DNA from: Gallaecimonas mangrovi
GTDB taxonomy: Bacteria; Pseudomonadota; Gammaproteobacteria; Enterobacterales; Gallaecimonadaceae
Length of the DNA stretch: 64,000 nucleotides
Assembly: GCF_003367375.1 (NCBI RefSeq)
Contig: NZ_CP031416.1
Coordinates: 1,185,501 to 1,249,500 of the forward strand
Direction: 5' to 3'
Below, in pieces: positions 63,606-64,000 of this stretch; position 1 is the stretch's first letter; every line of letters begins with the position of its first letter. Made by a program: the position numbers and the translations under genes. The notes under the pieces were generated by a model. The model was given only the letters and a program-made list of their open reading frames with translations. It ran no database searches and was not told the DNA's origin.

Positions 63606-64000
63606 TTAATAAGCTTCATCAGCACTGACCTGCACTGCTTGCTGCAGTGGGTAAGGTAGGGGATTGGAATAATAGGTCCCGACACTGATGGCGTCTGGCG
63701 CCGTTACCGCTTGGCTAAGGGGTAAGTTGTCGGAGCTGTCGCCAACCAGAACATTGAACTCACTGCCAGCCGGTACTTTCCAGGTGTTATCGCTCTGCAC
63801 GTAATAAGAGAAAGAACGGGCGTTAAGCGGAATGGTGACAGTTTTGCTTTCACCTGCTTCCAGATACACCTTGGCAAAGCCTTTTAACTCATGGTCAGGG
63901 CGATCAACCGACGGGTTAACCGGCTGCACATAAAGCTCGGCCGTTTCATAGCCAGCCCGGCCACCGCTATTGGTAACGGTAACAGTGGCGTTAATGGTGC
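63606..64000 (-). CDS. GH3 beta-glucosidase paralogue, C-terminal part (runs off the window)
   Basis: About 131 C-terminal codons are inside the window; the rest lies beyond 64000. The fibronectin-III-like domain is close to that of the complete GH3 protein next door: ELYVQPVNPSVDRPDHELKGF, LNARSFSYYVQSDNTWKV, VLVGDSSDNLPLSQAV, and the same tail SNPLPYPLQQAVQVSADEAY. The two are therefore paralogues in tandem. The first in-frame Met inside the window (63929) is not the start. Confidence 0.85.
   Translation of the reverse strand, partial: TINATVTVTNSGGRAGYETAELYVQPVNPSVDRPDHELKGFAKVYLEAGESKTVTIPLNARSFSYYVQSDNTWKVPAGSEFNVLVGDSSDNLPLSQAVTAPDAISVGTYYSNPLPYPLQQAVQVSADEAY

Overview
The window looks like a chromosomal segment of a free-living, Gram-negative gammaproteobacterium of moderately high GC content. 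The proteins and gene order resemble the Alteromonadales/Aeromonadales side of the class. Gallaecimonas or a relative is my best guess, but that is inference from general similarity, not a computed placement. Almost everything is housekeeping DNA in conserved blocks, with a few accessory insertions.

Region 1 (1-4.1 kb) holds an NAD-type isocitrate dehydrogenase and a secreted S9 serine peptidase. Region 2 (4.1-21 kb) corresponds to the E. coli yqcA-truC-yqcC-csrB-syd-queF-ppnN-xni neighbourhood. From left to right it carries an SDR, xni, ppnN, a diguanylate cyclase, a TPR/degenerate-GGDEF membrane protein, an M61 peptidase, queF, syd, three conserved small-protein or DUF genes, a 1.48-kb stretch without coding genes, DUF3301, DUF3549, yqcC, truC, yqcA and a glucose-type PTS permease. 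The non-coding stretch is the highlight. It holds three tandem CsrB/RsmZ-like regulatory RNAs rich in GGA hairpins. Each has its own GacA/UvrY-type 18-bp palindrome about 170-180 bp upstream and its own intrinsic terminator, at the place where E. coli has a single csrB.

Region 3 (21-46.6 kb) is the classic dapD-glnD-map / rpsB-tsf-pyrH-frr-uppS-cdsA-dxr-rseP-bamA-skp-lpxD-fabZ-lpxA-lpxB-rnhB-dnaE-accA-tilS super-cluster. It covers translation, lipid and isoprenoid precursors, outer-membrane protein assembly, lipid A, replication and fatty-acid initiation. A uridine phosphorylase gene (udp) is inserted between bamA and skp, and several genes start with GTG or TTG.

Region 4 (46.5-58.9 kb) holds a second active diguanylate cyclase, a patatin phospholipase, and one AT-rich glycosyltransferase-like gene that looks foreign. 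It continues with proS, a substrate-binding protein fused to a degenerate GGDEF domain, and a translationally coupled chain of two amidohydrolase-family proteins, rcsF and trmO. Region 5 (58.9-64 kb) has a LysR regulator, a gene-poor spacer with an operator-like palindrome and an orphan terminator, a secreted GH3 beta-glucosidase with a PA14 insert, a small charged exported protein, and the 3' end of a second GH3 paralogue that runs off the window.

The regulatory theme is signalling. The triplicated Csr RNAs would titrate CsrA, and two catalytically intact and two degenerate GGDEF proteins lie in the same 64 kb. A functional link between them is inference only.
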